Made by a program: the position numbers and the translations under genes. Shown piece by piece: positions 1 to 7,621 of a DNA stretch of 50,333 nt (positions within the stretch are counted from its first letter, which is position 1; every line of letters begins with the position of its first letter). A model generated the notes under the pieces. The model searched no databases. It was given only the letters and a program-made list of their open reading frames with translations, and was not told where the DNA came from. Origin of the DNA: Chloroflexota bacterium (lineage in GTDB: Bacteria > Chloroflexota > Anaerolineae > Promineifilales > Promineifilaceae); contig JAJRVV010000075.1 in the NCBI GenBank assembly GCA_024277135.1, positions 1 through 50,333 of the forward strand, in the 5' to 3' direction.

Positions 1-34
1 CAGCAGCGGTTTTAACCGCCGTTCTGTTCTCATA

Positions 35-571
35 TCACTCTTCTTCTTCGGCTAACGGCGGCAGCAAATCTAGCGTGGACAGGCCGAAATGTTGTAGAAA
101 CTGCGGCGTGGTAGCGTAGAGGATGGGACGGCCGGGCGTATCCTTGCGCCCTACCTCTTCGATGAGGCCGGTAGCCAGCAAAGTACGCAGCGAGGTGTCG
201 GAATTGACGCCGCGAATTTCATCCACCTGGGGGCGGGTGATGGGCTGCATGTAGGTAATGATCGCCAGCGCTTCCAGCGCCGCCTGACTTAGCCGGGTGG
301 TCACTTCCAGCCCCAAAAAGCGTTCGATGACGCTGCTGGCGGCGGGGTGGGTGGTGAGCTGCACCGCATTGCCGCTCCATTGCAGGCGGATGCCGCGTTG
401 GGCGTAATCCGTTCCCAGGGTGTGGAGCAGGCTGGCGGCCGCCGCTGGCGTGATTTCCATCGCTTTGGCCAGGCGGGAGAGGCTGACGGGACCGCTGGCG
501 ACAAACAGTATACTTTCCAGCAAGGCAGTCGGGCTGAGCGCCTCACCATCGTTGGTTGAGAATGTGGTCAT
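35..571 (-). CDS. scpB: Segregation and condensation protein B
   Basis: ScpB is the winged-helix partner of ScpA in the SMC-ScpAB complex, which compacts and segregates the chromosome. At 178 residues it has the usual family length. Residues 14-90 fit the first winged-helix domain. Residues 94-121 (LSQAALEALAIITYMQP, then ITRPQVDEIRG) are the conserved core of the family. The segment GRPILYATTPQFL at 147-159 is the conserved wing of the second domain. The tail is acidic (four Glu), as is common in this family. No strong ribosome binding site is visible before the ATG. scpA would be expected nearby, outside the left edge or elsewhere. The M20 peptidase gene diverges from it. Confidence 0.93.
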   Translation of the reverse strand: MTTFSTNDGEALSPTALLESILFVASGPVSLSRLAKAMEITPAAAASLLHTLGTDYAQRGIRLQWSGNAVQLTTHPAASSVIERFLGLEVTTRLSQAALEALAIITYMQPITRPQVDEIRGVNSDTSLRTLLATGLIEEVGRKDTPGRPILYATTPQFLQHFGLSTLDLLPPLAEEEE

Positions 572-607
572 CTCTGTGTAATTGACGTGAAATAGCAGTG
601 ATTATGT

Positions 608-635
608 TTTGTGATTGGGCCGGTTACGCTATAAT
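608..635 (+). promoter_or_regulatory. Probable promoter of the M20 peptidase gene
   Basis: A perfect -10 hexamer TATAAT lies at 630-635. The -35 region (TTTGTG near 608) is a poor match. It sits about 85 bases upstream of the peptidase start, in the divergent gap between scpB and the peptidase gene. Only the -10 element is convincing. Confidence 0.4.
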
Positions 636-720
636 GTGGGCGCTTAGCGGCCGTTGCCCGTAGGCATCTTGTGGATTATACCTGACATTCAATCAAGACA
701 AAACACGAATGGAGATTTCT

Positions 721-2088
721 ATGCCAGACCCAATTCGGTATGCCCAGCAGTATCGGGAAACCCATTTGGCCGAGCTAATGGCGTTCCTGCGCATCCCCAG
801 CATCAGCGCCCAGCCCAAACACCAGGAAGATGTGCAGAAGGCGGCCCAATGGCTGGCGGACGCCATGCAGAAAGTGGGTTTGGAGAACGTCAAGGTCATC
901 AAAACGGAGGGGCATCCGTTGCTGTATGCCGATTGGCTGCACGCGGGTAAAAATGCGCCGACGGTGTTGGTTTACGGCCATTATGACGTGCAGCCAGCGG
1001 AGCCGTTTGACCTCTGGGCCACGCCGCCGTTTGAGCCGACGATTCGGGATGATTATCTCTACGCTCGCGGCTCTTCTGATGACAAGGGGCAGGCGTACAT
1101 CCATGTGAAGGCGGTGGAGTCCTATTTGCGGTCGGACGGCCGTCTGCCGGTCAACGTCAAGTTCATCGTGGAGGGGGAGGAGGAGTCGGGCGGCGAAAGT
1201 CTTTCCGCATTCATTCCCAAGAATAAAAAGCTGCTCAAGGCGGACGTGGCGCTGATTTCGGATACGGCCATCGTGTCGCCCGACCAACCGGCCATTGTGT
1301 ACGGTTTGCGCGGCATGGCGTATATGCTGTTGGACGTCACCGGGCCGGGCCGGGATTTGCACTCTGGTAGTTTTGGCGGCGGCGTGAACAACCCGCTGAA
1401 TGTGTTGGGGCATATCATCGCTAAACTGAAGGATGAACAGGGGCACATTTTGATTCCGGGGTTTTATGATGATGTACGGCCGTTGACCGCTGAGGAACGG
1501 GACTTGATTTCCCAATTTCACCCGGATGAAGAAGCGTGGCTGAAAGAGACGGGCGCGCCGCAGGCGTGGGGCGAACCGGCGTACACGCTGGTGGAACGGC
1601 TGGGCGCCCGGCCGACGCTGGATGTCAACGGCATCATCGGCGGCTACACCGGGCCGGGAGCGAAGACGGTGCTGCCGGCGACGGTTCACGCCAAAATTTC
1701 GATGCGGCTGGTTCCTGACCAGGAGCCGATGGCAATCGCCCGCAGCTTCACCCGGTACGTGCAGCAGTTGGCGCCGCCCAGCGTAAAAATCAAGGTGCAG
1801 ACGTTGAATACGGCCGTCGCTTCCGTCACCGATTGGAAAATCCCGGCGATGCAGGCGGCGGCGAGCGCGTATGAGCAGGTGTTTGGCCAGAAGCCGGTGT
1901 ACACCCGCGAAGGCGGCTCCATCCCTGTCGTCAGCGAGTTTAAGCAGCATCTTGGGCTGGAGACGGTGTTGATGGGCTTTGGCCTGGCCGGCGACCAGAT
2001 TCACGCGCCGAACGAGCGGTTTTACATTCCCAACTTTTTTAGGGGGGTGGAGACGGCCGTGCATTTTTTGGCGGAGTATGGCAAGTGA
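721..2088 (+). CDS. M20 family metallopeptidase (dipeptidase-like)
   Basis: Zinc-dependent peptidase of the M20 family, resembling CNDP-type dipeptidases. It should hydrolyse di- or oligopeptides in the cytoplasm. The metal-site pattern is visible: GHYDVQP (His87, Asp89) followed by the ARGSSDDKGQ segment (Asp120) and the catalytic/metal glutamates in EGEEESGG (about 152-158). The dimerisation (lid) domain lies in the middle, and a C-terminal histidine occurs in DQIHAPNER. Length 455 is normal. I chose ATG 721, because GGAG at 711-714 is correctly spaced for it; an in-frame ATG at 709 would overlap that site. The substrate cannot be read from sequence. No signal peptide is seen. Confidence 0.9.
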   Translation: MPDPIRYAQQYRETHLAELMAFLRIPSISAQPKHQEDVQKAAQWLADAMQKVGLENVKVIKTEGHPLLYADWLHAGKNAPTVLVYGHYDVQPAEPFDLWATPPFEPTIRDDYLYARGSSDDKGQAYIHVKAVESYLRSDGRLPVNVKFIVEGEEESGGESLSAFIPKNKKLLKADVALISDTAIVSPDQPAIVYGLRGMAYMLLDVTGPGRDLHSGSFGGGVNNPLNVLGHIIAKLKDEQGHILIPGFYDDVRPLTAEERDLISQFHPDEEAWLKETGAPQAWGEPAYTLVERLGARPTLDVNGIIGGYTGPGAKTVLPATVHAKISMRLVPDQEPMAIARSFTRYVQQLAPPSVKIKVQTLNTAVASVTDWKIPAMQAAASAYEQVFGQKPVYTREGGSIPVVSEFKQHLGLETVLMGFGLAGDQIHAPNERFYIPNFFRGVETAVHFLAEYGK

Positions 2089-2123
2089 AACGTGAAAGGT
2101 GAGTAACATCTCAATATTCTGGG

Positions 2124-2178
2124 GCTGTGGCCGGTCTCCCGACGCCGCTGGTGGCGCGGTCGGGAGACCGGCCACAGC
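2124..2178. repeat. Perfect 20-bp inverted repeat (REP-like hairpin)
   Basis: Arms 2124-2143 and 2159-2178 are perfect reverse complements. The 15-base loop is itself partly self-complementary (GCC/GGC). No T-run follows, so it does not look like an intrinsic terminator. It sits downstream of the M20 gene and looks like a dispersed palindromic element. Confidence 0.7.
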
Positions 2179-2215
2179 TACCCCAAGTTTTTGAGAAGAT
2201 ACAAAGGTGAAAAGA

Positions 2216-2242
2216 AAAAGCCCGGCGACAAACCGGGCTTTT
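2216..2242. terminator. Bidirectional intrinsic terminator
   Basis: The stem AAAAGCCCGG (2216-2225) pairs with CCGGGCTTTT (2233-2242) around a 7-base loop. An A-run on the left and a T-run on the right let it work in both directions. It separates two convergent genes, the M20 peptidase and the anchored surface protein. Confidence 0.85.
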
Positions 2243-2260
2243 GTGTTCATGGGAACATGG

Positions 2261-3109
2261 CTATGCAGCGCGTTTGCGCCGGAGGGCTACGCTCCCTGCC
2301 AAACCGAGAAGCACAACTAAGACGAGCAAAGTAGAAATGCTGGAAGTGGAACTGGTGAAAGATGTCAGGGTGACGGCCGTTGGTGTTGATTCACCGCAAT
2401 CAATTTGAATATAGTCTACATAAATATCTTCATCGGCAGCATTTGTATTTCCCTCAACAAAAACTTCAATAAGATCGCCGGAGAAGTTTTGTGACACCTG
2501 AATCCAGGCGTCCTTGGTTTCGGCGTCTAAGCCAGCTTCATCCAAGTTTAGCAAATCTGTGGGTAGACCCCCATCAGCAGAAGCATAGATACGAAAAGAA
2601 TCAGCCGTTTCATATGGGACGTTTGCAACCCAATACCACATTGAAACAGTTCTGAGGGTAGCGGAGGCGCCGCAACTAACGTTCTGAATATCTAATGTTA
2701 TAGTTCCGTCTGTATCTTCAAAGGCAAAAAGGCCAGTACCCGATTGCGCTGTAATCCCTAAAGCGCTGGTCTGGATACCTCCAACAAAGTCATCCGTATC
2801 AGTTCCTAAACAAGAGCCAACACTTCTAGTATCTGCCCAGGATGATGTATACCCTAATTCGGTTGCCCCTGAATTATCAAATGTGTTTGTTTGCTGCAAA
2901 AGAGGATCGGGAGAAGCTGTTTGGGGAATTAAACCTGCTCCTGAACAATTGCTGGTTAGGTATCTTGCAGTTCTGCCTGTTGTATTTTCAAAATCTACTT
3001 GAAATATGGTGAGAGCATGTACATCCTCGGCAACGACAATCGTTATCAGTATCATCATGGCTGCCAGAACGATAACGACTCCTTTCCGATTAACTTCATT
3101 GGATTTCAT
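2261..3109 (-). CDS. Secreted surface protein with C-terminal membrane-anchor/sorting tail
   Basis: I recognise no enzymatic family. The protein has an N-terminal signal segment (basic MKSNEVNRK, then VVIVLAAMMILITIVV). An extracytoplasmic beta-rich body of about 215 residues follows, containing several Cys, which resembles a sugar-binding/jelly-roll sandwich. The C-terminus has the tripartite form of sorting tails: a Ser/Thr-rich stretch, a hydrophobic helix (LLVLVVLLGLAGSVAL) and a basic end, RRKRAA. It is therefore probably exported and anchored in the envelope. Start ATG 3109 has AGGAGG at 3116-3121; the longer reading from 3130 would run through that site. The stretch is clearly less GC-rich than its neighbours and has mixed codon use. 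The function is unknown. Confidence 0.72.
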   Translation of the reverse strand: MKSNEVNRKGVVIVLAAMMILITIVVAEDVHALTIFQVDFENTTGRTARYLTSNCSGAGLIPQTASPDPLLQQTNTFDNSGATELGYTSSWADTRSVGSCLGTDTDDFVGGIQTSALGITAQSGTGLFAFEDTDGTITLDIQNVSCGASATLRTVSMWYWVANVPYETADSFRIYASADGGLPTDLLNLDEAGLDAETKDAWIQVSQNFSGDLIEVFVEGNTNAADEDIYVDYIQIDCGESTPTAVTLTSFTSSTSSISTLLVLVVLLGLAGSVALRRKRAA

Positions 3110-3202
3110 TTTCAACCTCCTCGTTGTCAACTTATGAGTGGTAAATGTGATTTCCCCTCTCCAATTCTACTCGACATAAAACACACTCGTGTTGTAAGAT
3201 GG

Positions 3203-4060
3203 TTATTGGCCGTACCCCACCTTCTCCTCACCAATGGCAAACGCATGGGGCATGGCGTCTGTGTTGTAGGCAAACCCGACCTGGCCCTGCCGGTCTACCG
3301 CGATCAAACCGCCTCTCCCTTGCACCCGTTCCGCCAACATGCCAATAGCTGCGTCACACGCTTCTTGGGCGTTCATCCCCTTAGCCACACAATCACACGC
3401 CGTTTTGCTGATGACGATCTTCATCAGCGATTCGCCATGCCCGGTGGCGCTGACGGCCGCCGTCAAATTATCGGCATACCCCCCGGAACCGACCAGCGGG
3501 CTGTCGCCGACGCGGCCGGCCATCTTGTTTTTAGTGCCGCCGGTGGAGGTGGCCGCCGCCAGATCGCCCTGGCTGTCAATCGCCGCCGCGCCCACGGTGT
3601 CGCCCAGGGTGTGGGCCGGTTCGGCGGCCGGCGTCACCAGCAAATCGGCCACATCGCAGCGGGGAAAGCCGATTTTGTCGGCATACGCTTCGGCGCCGTC
3701 GCCGACGAGGAGGTTGTGCTCTGATTGTTCCATCACCTGCCGCGCCAGGCTGATGGGGTGGCGCACCCGCCGCACCGCCGCCACCGCTCCCAGGTTGAGG
3801 GTACGGCCGTCCATGATCAGCGCGTCCATCTCCACCTCCCCCTTTTGGTTGGGATAGCTGCCCTTGCCCGCATCCAACACCGGACAATCTTCCAGGATGT
3901 TGACGGCCGTTTCCACCGCATCCAGCGCCGACCCGCCAGCCAACAAAACGCGCTGTCCCGCTTGGGCGGCAGCGACGCACGCCTTCTGCGCCGCTTGCAA
4001 ATCCGCTTTCTTCAGACTCCAGGCGCCTGCGCCTCCATGCACGATGATGGCAGTTTTCAT
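3203..4060 (-). CDS. Isoaspartyl peptidase / L-asparaginase (Ntn hydrolase)
   Basis: A plant-type asparaginase of the N-terminal-nucleophile family. It cleaves beta-aspartyl dipeptides and often asparagine. The precursor is expected to cut itself before Thr155 (context GDTVGAAAID), creating alpha and beta subunits. N-terminal IIVHGGAGAW, the glycine-rich SALDAVETAV and AGKGSYPN stretch, and TSTGG at 171-175 plus GRVGDSPLVGSGGYAD around 182-197 are all family signatures. Length 285 is somewhat short (300-320 is usual) but all catalytic parts are present. GGAGGT precedes the ATG by 9 bases. It probably degrades damaged isoaspartyl peptides, together with cellular peptidases. Confidence 0.9.
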   Translation of the reverse strand: MKTAIIVHGGAGAWSLKKADLQAAQKACVAAAQAGQRVLLAGGSALDAVETAVNILEDCPVLDAGKGSYPNQKGEVEMDALIMDGRTLNLGAVAAVRRVRHPISLARQVMEQSEHNLLVGDGAEAYADKIGFPRCDVADLLVTPAAEPAHTLGDTVGAAAIDSQGDLAAATSTGGTKNKMAGRVGDSPLVGSGGYADNLTAAVSATGHGESLMKIVISKTACDCVAKGMNAQEACDAAIGMLAERVQGRGGLIAVDRQGQVGFAYNTDAMPHAFAIGEEKVGYGQ

Positions 4061-4148
4061 GGTTCAGTGACCTCCGCAAAATGGTAAAAGTGAGTGGCAA
4101 ACATTAACATGGAAAAATCGTTCTGTCCATCAATTTTGCCCCCCCCAC

Positions 4149-4276
4149 AGGGCGATTGCATACTCCCTTTTTGCAACGAATTAACACGAATTTGCGCGAA
4201 TTTTGAAGATGATTCGTGTTAATTCGTGAAAATTCGTTGCAAATAAAACGATTTTTATTGAGTATGCAATCGCCCT
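4149..4276. mobile_element. MITE-like palindromic element (128 bp)
   Basis: A perfect 17-bp terminal inverted repeat is present: 4149-4165 against 4260-4276. A second nested inverted repeat follows inside it: TTGCAACGAATT at 4171-4182 against AATTCGTTGCAA at 4231-4242. It continues with TTAACACGAAT against ATTCGTGTTAA. Both flanks carry a G followed by a run of C (4138-4146 and 4278-4288), which may be a duplicated target or just a poly-C tract. There is no coding capacity. It lies between the divergent asparaginase gene and tRNA-Asn. Confidence 0.6.
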
Positions 4277-4318
4277 AGCCCCCCCCCCAATTTGTTCGTG
4301 AATTTAGACGCAGCTTGC

Positions 4319-4346
4319 TTGACGCCCTCCTTTGGTTTGATATAAT
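4319..4346 (+). promoter_or_regulatory. Promoter of tRNA-Asn
   Basis: TTGACG (4319-4324) and a perfect TATAAT (4341-4346), spaced 16 bases apart, end 12 bases before the mature 5' end of the tRNA. Confidence 0.8.
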
Positions 4347-4358
4347 CCCTCCCGTTCT

Positions 4359-4433
4359 TCCTCAGTAGCTCAATGGCAGAGCATGCGGCTGTTAACCGCA
4401 GGGTTGTTGGTTCGAATCCAACCTGAGGAGCCA
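4359..4433 (+). tRNA. tRNA-Asn (GTT)
   Basis: The cloverleaf can be folded by eye. The acceptor stem TCCTCAG (4359-4365) pairs with CTGAGGA (4423-4429). The anticodon stem TGCGG/CCGCA encloses CTGTTAA, giving anticodon GTT at 4391-4393. The T-arm loop is GTTCGAATCC. Discriminator G and an encoded CCA (4431-4433) follow. Confidence 0.97.
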
Positions 4434-4436
4434 GAT

Positions 4437-4468
4437 GGCGATAGGGAAACCTGTCGCCTTTTTCTTTT
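4437..4468 (+). terminator. Intrinsic terminator of tRNA-Asn
   Basis: GGCGATAGG (4437-4445) pairs with CCTGTCGCC (4450-4458), with one G-U pair and a GAAA tetraloop. TTTTTCTTTT follows at 4459-4468. Confidence 0.85.
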
Positions 4469-4530
4469 GCGATAGAATTGGTGACCGGTAATGAAAATCC
4501 GCTCTTTTTGGAAAAGGCGACTTTATCAAA

Positions 4531-4554
4531 AAAACGTAAAACGAAAAACGAAAG
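4531..4554. repeat. Short AAAACGA-type tandem repeat
   Basis: An A-rich run built from AAAACGA/AAAACGT units with a 7-base period. The same motif recurs inside a glycosyltransferase gene near 26285-26300 and 26390-26402. Confidence 0.45.
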
Positions 4555-4596
4555 GCTGTGCTGGAGAGACATTACGTACTTCGGGAGTGCAAAACC

Positions 4597-6135
4597 ATGA
4601 AAAATTACAAACCTGTCGCCCTCATCATCCTTGATGGCTGGGGAATTCGGAAAAAAGAAGCGGGGAACGCCGTCGTTTTAGGGCAAACGCCGAACTATGA
4701 TCGCTGGAGCCGGGAGCTGGAACGGACGATTTTGGACGCTTCCGGCGAGGCGGTGGGGCTGCCGCAGGGACAGATGGGCAATTCGGAGGTGGGTCATCTG
4801 AATTTGGGGGCCGGGCGCGTCGTTTACCAGGATTTGACGCGCATCAATCTGGCGATTCGTGACGGTTCGTTTGCGCGGACGCCGGCGCTGTCCCAGGCGG
4901 TGACGGCCGTCAAACAAAACGGCGGCAAGCTGCATCTCATCGGCTTGTTTGGGCCGGGCGGCGTCCACAGCCACAGCGAACACCTGTACGCCCTGTTGGA
5001 CATGGCGAACGAGGCCGGGATTGAGCCGATCCTGCACATCATCACCGACGGCCGTGACACCCCGCCGCAGAGCAGCCTTGACTTTTTGGCCGATTTGGAA
5101 GCGTATCAGCAAAATAAAAAAGTGGTTGTCGCCTCCGTCAGCGGCCGGTATTACACCATGGATCGGGATAAGCGGTGGCCGCGCACGGAATTGGGTTGCC
5201 GGGCGATTGTTTTGCATGAGGGGATGGAAGGGCGCGCGGCCGTTTCCGCCCGCGCCGCCATCGAACAATCCCACGCCGAGGGCGTCACCGATGAGTTCGT
5301 CTTGCCTACGGCCGTGCAGGTCGGCGACAAAAATGTACTGGTCGAGCCGGGGGACGCCCTCATCTTCTACAACTTCCGCGCCGACCGGATGCGGCAGCTC
5401 GTCGCCAGCTTCGCCTTCCCCGATTTTGACGGTTTTGCCCGCGATTTTCTCCCCGACCTGACCCTGGTAACGATGACCAATTACGACGACAGTTATCCGG
5501 TACAGGTCGCTTTCCCGGATATGGAAATTCATAATGTGCTGGCTGCAGTGTTGAGTCGGGCTGGCAAAAAGCAGTTCCACGCGGCCGAAACGGAAAAGTA
5601 CGCCCACGTCACCTACTTTTTTAACGGCGGCCGGGAAGAACCGTTTGCCGGGGAAGAGCGCCGCATCGAACCGTCGCCAAAAGTAGCCACCTATGATTTG
5701 CAGCCGGAGATGAGCGCGCGGCCGTTAACCGACAAGCTGCTGGAACGACTGCAAACGCGCGACGACGACTTTATTTTGGTCAACTACGCCAACCCGGACA
5801 TGGTGGGGCATACCGGCGACCTGGACGCGGCGATTAAAGCGGTGGAAACGGTGGACGAATGCGCCGGACGGCTGGTGGCGGCCATTAACGCCAAAGGGGG
5901 CGTGGCTTTGGTCACGGCCGATCATGGTAACTGTGAGCGCATGATTGACCACGCCACCGGCAATCCCCACACCTATCACACCACCCAGCCCGTCTCCTTT
6001 TTCGTCATCGGCGCCGATGAGTATGTGAATTTGCTCCCGCGCGGCATCCTGGCCGATGTGGCGCCGACGGCGTTGGATTTGCTGGGGATGGAACAGCCGG
6101 TTGAAATGACGGGACGCAGTTTGGTTGAAGGATGA
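4597..6135 (+). CDS. gpmI: 2,3-bisphosphoglycerate-independent phosphoglycerate mutase
   Basis: Interconverts 3-phosphoglycerate and 2-phosphoglycerate in glycolysis and gluconeogenesis, using two Mn ions and a phosphoserine intermediate. The metal Asp13 sits in ILDGWG. The nucleophile is Ser63 in QMGNSEVGHLN. GPGGVHSH and TDGRDTPP mark the transferase domain, and VTADHGNCE in the C-terminal part supplies metal ligands of the phosphatase domain. Length 512 is standard. I start at ATG 4597, which gives the normal N-terminus and has GGGAG at 4583-4587; an in-frame start at 4558 would add 13 non-conserved residues. Confidence 0.96.
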   Translation: MKNYKPVALIILDGWGIRKKEAGNAVVLGQTPNYDRWSRELERTILDASGEAVGLPQGQMGNSEVGHLNLGAGRVVYQDLTRINLAIRDGSFARTPALSQAVTAVKQNGGKLHLIGLFGPGGVHSHSEHLYALLDMANEAGIEPILHIITDGRDTPPQSSLDFLADLEAYQQNKKVVVASVSGRYYTMDRDKRWPRTELGCRAIVLHEGMEGRAAVSARAAIEQSHAEGVTDEFVLPTAVQVGDKNVLVEPGDALIFYNFRADRMRQLVASFAFPDFDGFARDFLPDLTLVTMTNYDDSYPVQVAFPDMEIHNVLAAVLSRAGKKQFHAAETEKYAHVTYFFNGGREEPFAGEERRIEPSPKVATYDLQPEMSARPLTDKLLERLQTRDDDFILVNYANPDMVGHTGDLDAAIKAVETVDECAGRLVAAINAKGGVALVTADHGNCERMIDHATGNPHTYHTTQPVSFFVIGADEYVNLLPRGILADVAPTALDLLGMEQPVEMTGRSLVEG

Positions 6136-6145
6136 AGGCGGAAGG

Positions 6146-6388
6146 ATGAAGAATGGGACAGCGTTCCGCGCATTTTTGGAGGAGACGACGGCGTTTTTTG
6201 ATGGGCTGTCGGTGGCTTCGTTGTATGCGGAGCCTTTGCCGTCGGCGACGGATGAACGGATGGCGGGGATTGTGGAACGGGTGTTGACGGCCGTGCCTGA
6301 CCAGCGCCGCCTGTTTCACCAGACGATCAGCGACAAGCACCGCTCTCTTGCCATTTTGGGAGTTGACATGCCCGAAACCTCATACTAG
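6146..6388 (+). CDS. Small hypothetical protein or gene remnant (80 aa)
   Basis: I do not recognise it. The reading frame shows the GC-rich third positions of the surrounding genes and an amphipathic helical look (RAFLEETTAFFDGLSVASLYAEPL, abridged). It ends abruptly about 190 bases before the exporter genes. It starts 10 bases after gpmI, so it would be co-transcribed with it. The ATG at 6146 has GGAAGG directly in front of it, which is too close to be a good ribosome site. It could be a small real protein or the leftover N-terminus of a decayed gene. Confidence 0.35.
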   Translation: MKNGTAFRAFLEETTAFFDGLSVASLYAEPLPSATDERMAGIVERVLTAVPDQRRLFHQTISDKHRSLAILGVDMPETSY

Positions 6389-6448
6389 ACTGCCTGCACG
6401 ATGAATAAGCACGTCTGTTTTTTAATGGTTTATGATGTCATGGCTATT

Positions 6449-6566
6449 GGTTCCCCCCAGTGGAACTTATGGCGGCTGCGTGCTTGGGAGCCAGGTCACT
6501 AACCGGGACACACATTGGTTTCATGATTTTCCAGGGCGCGGCAAAACACCGCGTCTTTTTTGTTTT
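6449..6566 (+). ncRNA. Putative structured leader with terminator-like hairpin before the ABC exporter
   Basis: Three hairpins can be drawn in the non-coding stretch: GGTTCC/GGAACT (6449-6467, one G-U), a longer one at 6480-6499 (GTGCTTGG/CCAGGTCAC with one bulge), and a weak AACC/GGTT (6501-6520). They are followed by GCGCGG (6536-6541) pairing with CCGCGT (6549-6554) and CTTTTTT, which is a terminator-like structure. The ribosome site of the exporter ATPase begins at 6567, immediately after it. No known riboswitch class was recognised. Confidence 0.35.
6536..6561 (+). terminator. Terminator-like hairpin just upstream of the exporter ATPase gene
   Basis: A six-base stem (one G-U), loop CAAAACA, then C followed by six T. 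It either ends the gpmI transcript or works as an attenuator for the exporter genes. Confidence 0.5.
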
Positions 6567-6575
6567 GGAGGGCTT

Positions 6576-7568
6576 ATGGCAGACAATGACAAAGTGGTCC
6601 AGATTTCTGGCCTGGCGAAGACGTTCGTGGTCAAGCAAAAAGCGCCCGGTTTGCGCGGCAGTTTGCGCTCCATCTGGAAACCGGAGACGCGGCAGGTGAC
6701 GGCCGTCTCCGACATCAGCTTCTCCCTGGAAGAAGGGGAAATGTTGGCCTTCATCGGGCCGAACGGGGCCGGCAAATCCACCACTATCAAAATGCTCACC
6801 GGTATCCTGTACCCCAGCGGCGGTCAGGCGCAGGTGTTGGGGTATGTCCCCTGGCAAGAGCGGCGGCAGTTGGGGTATCACATCGGCTCCGTCTTCGGGC
6901 AGAAGCCGCAGTTGTGGTATCACCTGCCGCCAGAGGACGCTTTTCGCCTGTTTGCCCGCATTTACGAGATGGATATGGACGAGTTCCGGCGGCGGCGCGG
7001 TTTTTTGGTGGAGGCGTTTCAGATCAGCCGCCTGCTGCAAATTCCGGTGCGTAAGCTGAGCCTGGGGCAGCGGATGAAGTGCGAGATCGCCGCCTCGCTG
7101 CTGCATGGGCCGCGCATCATCTTTCTCGACGAGCCGACGATTGGGCTGGACGTGGTGGCTAAACAGCAAGTTCGAGAGGCGATCCGCTATCTGAATGAGA
7201 CGGAGAACACGACCATTTTCCTGACCAGCCATGACGCGGGCGACATTGAGAGTTTGTGCAAGCGGGTGATCATCATCAATCACGGCCGTCTCATCTACGA
7301 CGACCGCACCTCCGCCCTGAAACGGCAGCACCTCACCCGCAAACGGATTGACGTGCGCTTTGCCGAACGGCTCAACGGCGACTTTTCAATTCCCGGCGTC
7401 ACCATCCTGAAAAAAGGGACGTATGGCGTCAAGCTGGAATTTGACAGCCGCCAGATACCGGTGGAGCAGGTGGTACAGCAAATCATGGCGGTCAAACCGA
7501 CGCAGGACATCAACATCGCCGACCCGCCGCTGGAAGAGATCATCCGGGAGATTTACCAGGAGAGCTAG
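6576..7568 (+). CDS. ABC-2 exporter, ATP-binding protein
   Basis: ATPase of an ABC-2 type exporter resembling the COG4586 family that travels with two COG4587/COG3694-like permeases. Walker A GPNGAGKST is at 61-69. The signature is LSLGQRMKCEIA, Walker B IIFLDEPTIGLD, and the switch His lies in LTSHDAGD. The sequence before Walker A (residues 20-45, APGLRGSLRSIWKPE) is an extension typical of this subgroup. Start ATG 6576 has GGAGGG at 6567-6572; the frame stays open upstream to 6432 but that part is not protein-like. The next two genes encode the membrane subunits. The substrate is unknown. Confidence 0.9.
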   Translation: MADNDKVVQISGLAKTFVVKQKAPGLRGSLRSIWKPETRQVTAVSDISFSLEEGEMLAFIGPNGAGKSTTIKMLTGILYPSGGQAQVLGYVPWQERRQLGYHIGSVFGQKPQLWYHLPPEDAFRLFARIYEMDMDEFRRRRGFLVEAFQISRLLQIPVRKLSLGQRMKCEIAASLLHGPRIIFLDEPTIGLDVVAKQQVREAIRYLNETENTTIFLTSHDAGDIESLCKRVIIINHGRLIYDDRTSALKRQHLTRKRIDVRFAERLNGDFSIPGVTILKKGTYGVKLEFDSRQIPVEQVVQQIMAVKPTQDINIADPPLEEIIREIYQES

Positions 7569-7610
7569 AGGGTAGAGCTAGAGGAAAACGCCTCTCGCTC
7601 TAGCTCTCGC
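7561..7610. repeat. Inverted/direct repeat AGAGCTAGAG between exporter genes
   Basis: AGAGCTAGAG occurs at 7561-7570 (overlapping the ATPase stop) and again at 7574-7583. Its reverse complement CTCTAGCTCT is at 7598-7607, allowing a hairpin in the mRNA between the ATPase and first permease genes. No T-run follows. Confidence 0.55.
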
Positions 7611-7621
7611 TTTAGCAGATC

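Noticed and set aside
6..19. Small palindrome GCGGTTTTAACCGC just after scpB
   Set aside because: Six-base arms with no T-run; too short to call a terminator, and the region is cut by the window edge.
775..2250. 491-codon frame opposite the M20 peptidase
   Set aside because: Arg/His/Gln-rich shadow of a GC-rich gene; no motif, and the M20 frame has all catalytic residues.
4255..4572. 105-codon reading frame antisense to tRNA-Asn (contains QVGFEPTTLRLTAACSAIELL)
   Set aside because: It is the well-known false protein produced by reading a tRNA gene backwards; it runs across the tRNA and its terminator.
6449..6566. Known riboswitch (for example T-box, guanidine or SAM type)
   Set aside because: The conserved core motifs of those classes were not found; only a generic structured leader is claimed.
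6432..6575. In-frame upstream extension of the exporter ATPase
   Set aside because: The sequence is not protein-like; the ribosome site at 6567 and the hairpins fit a start at 6576.
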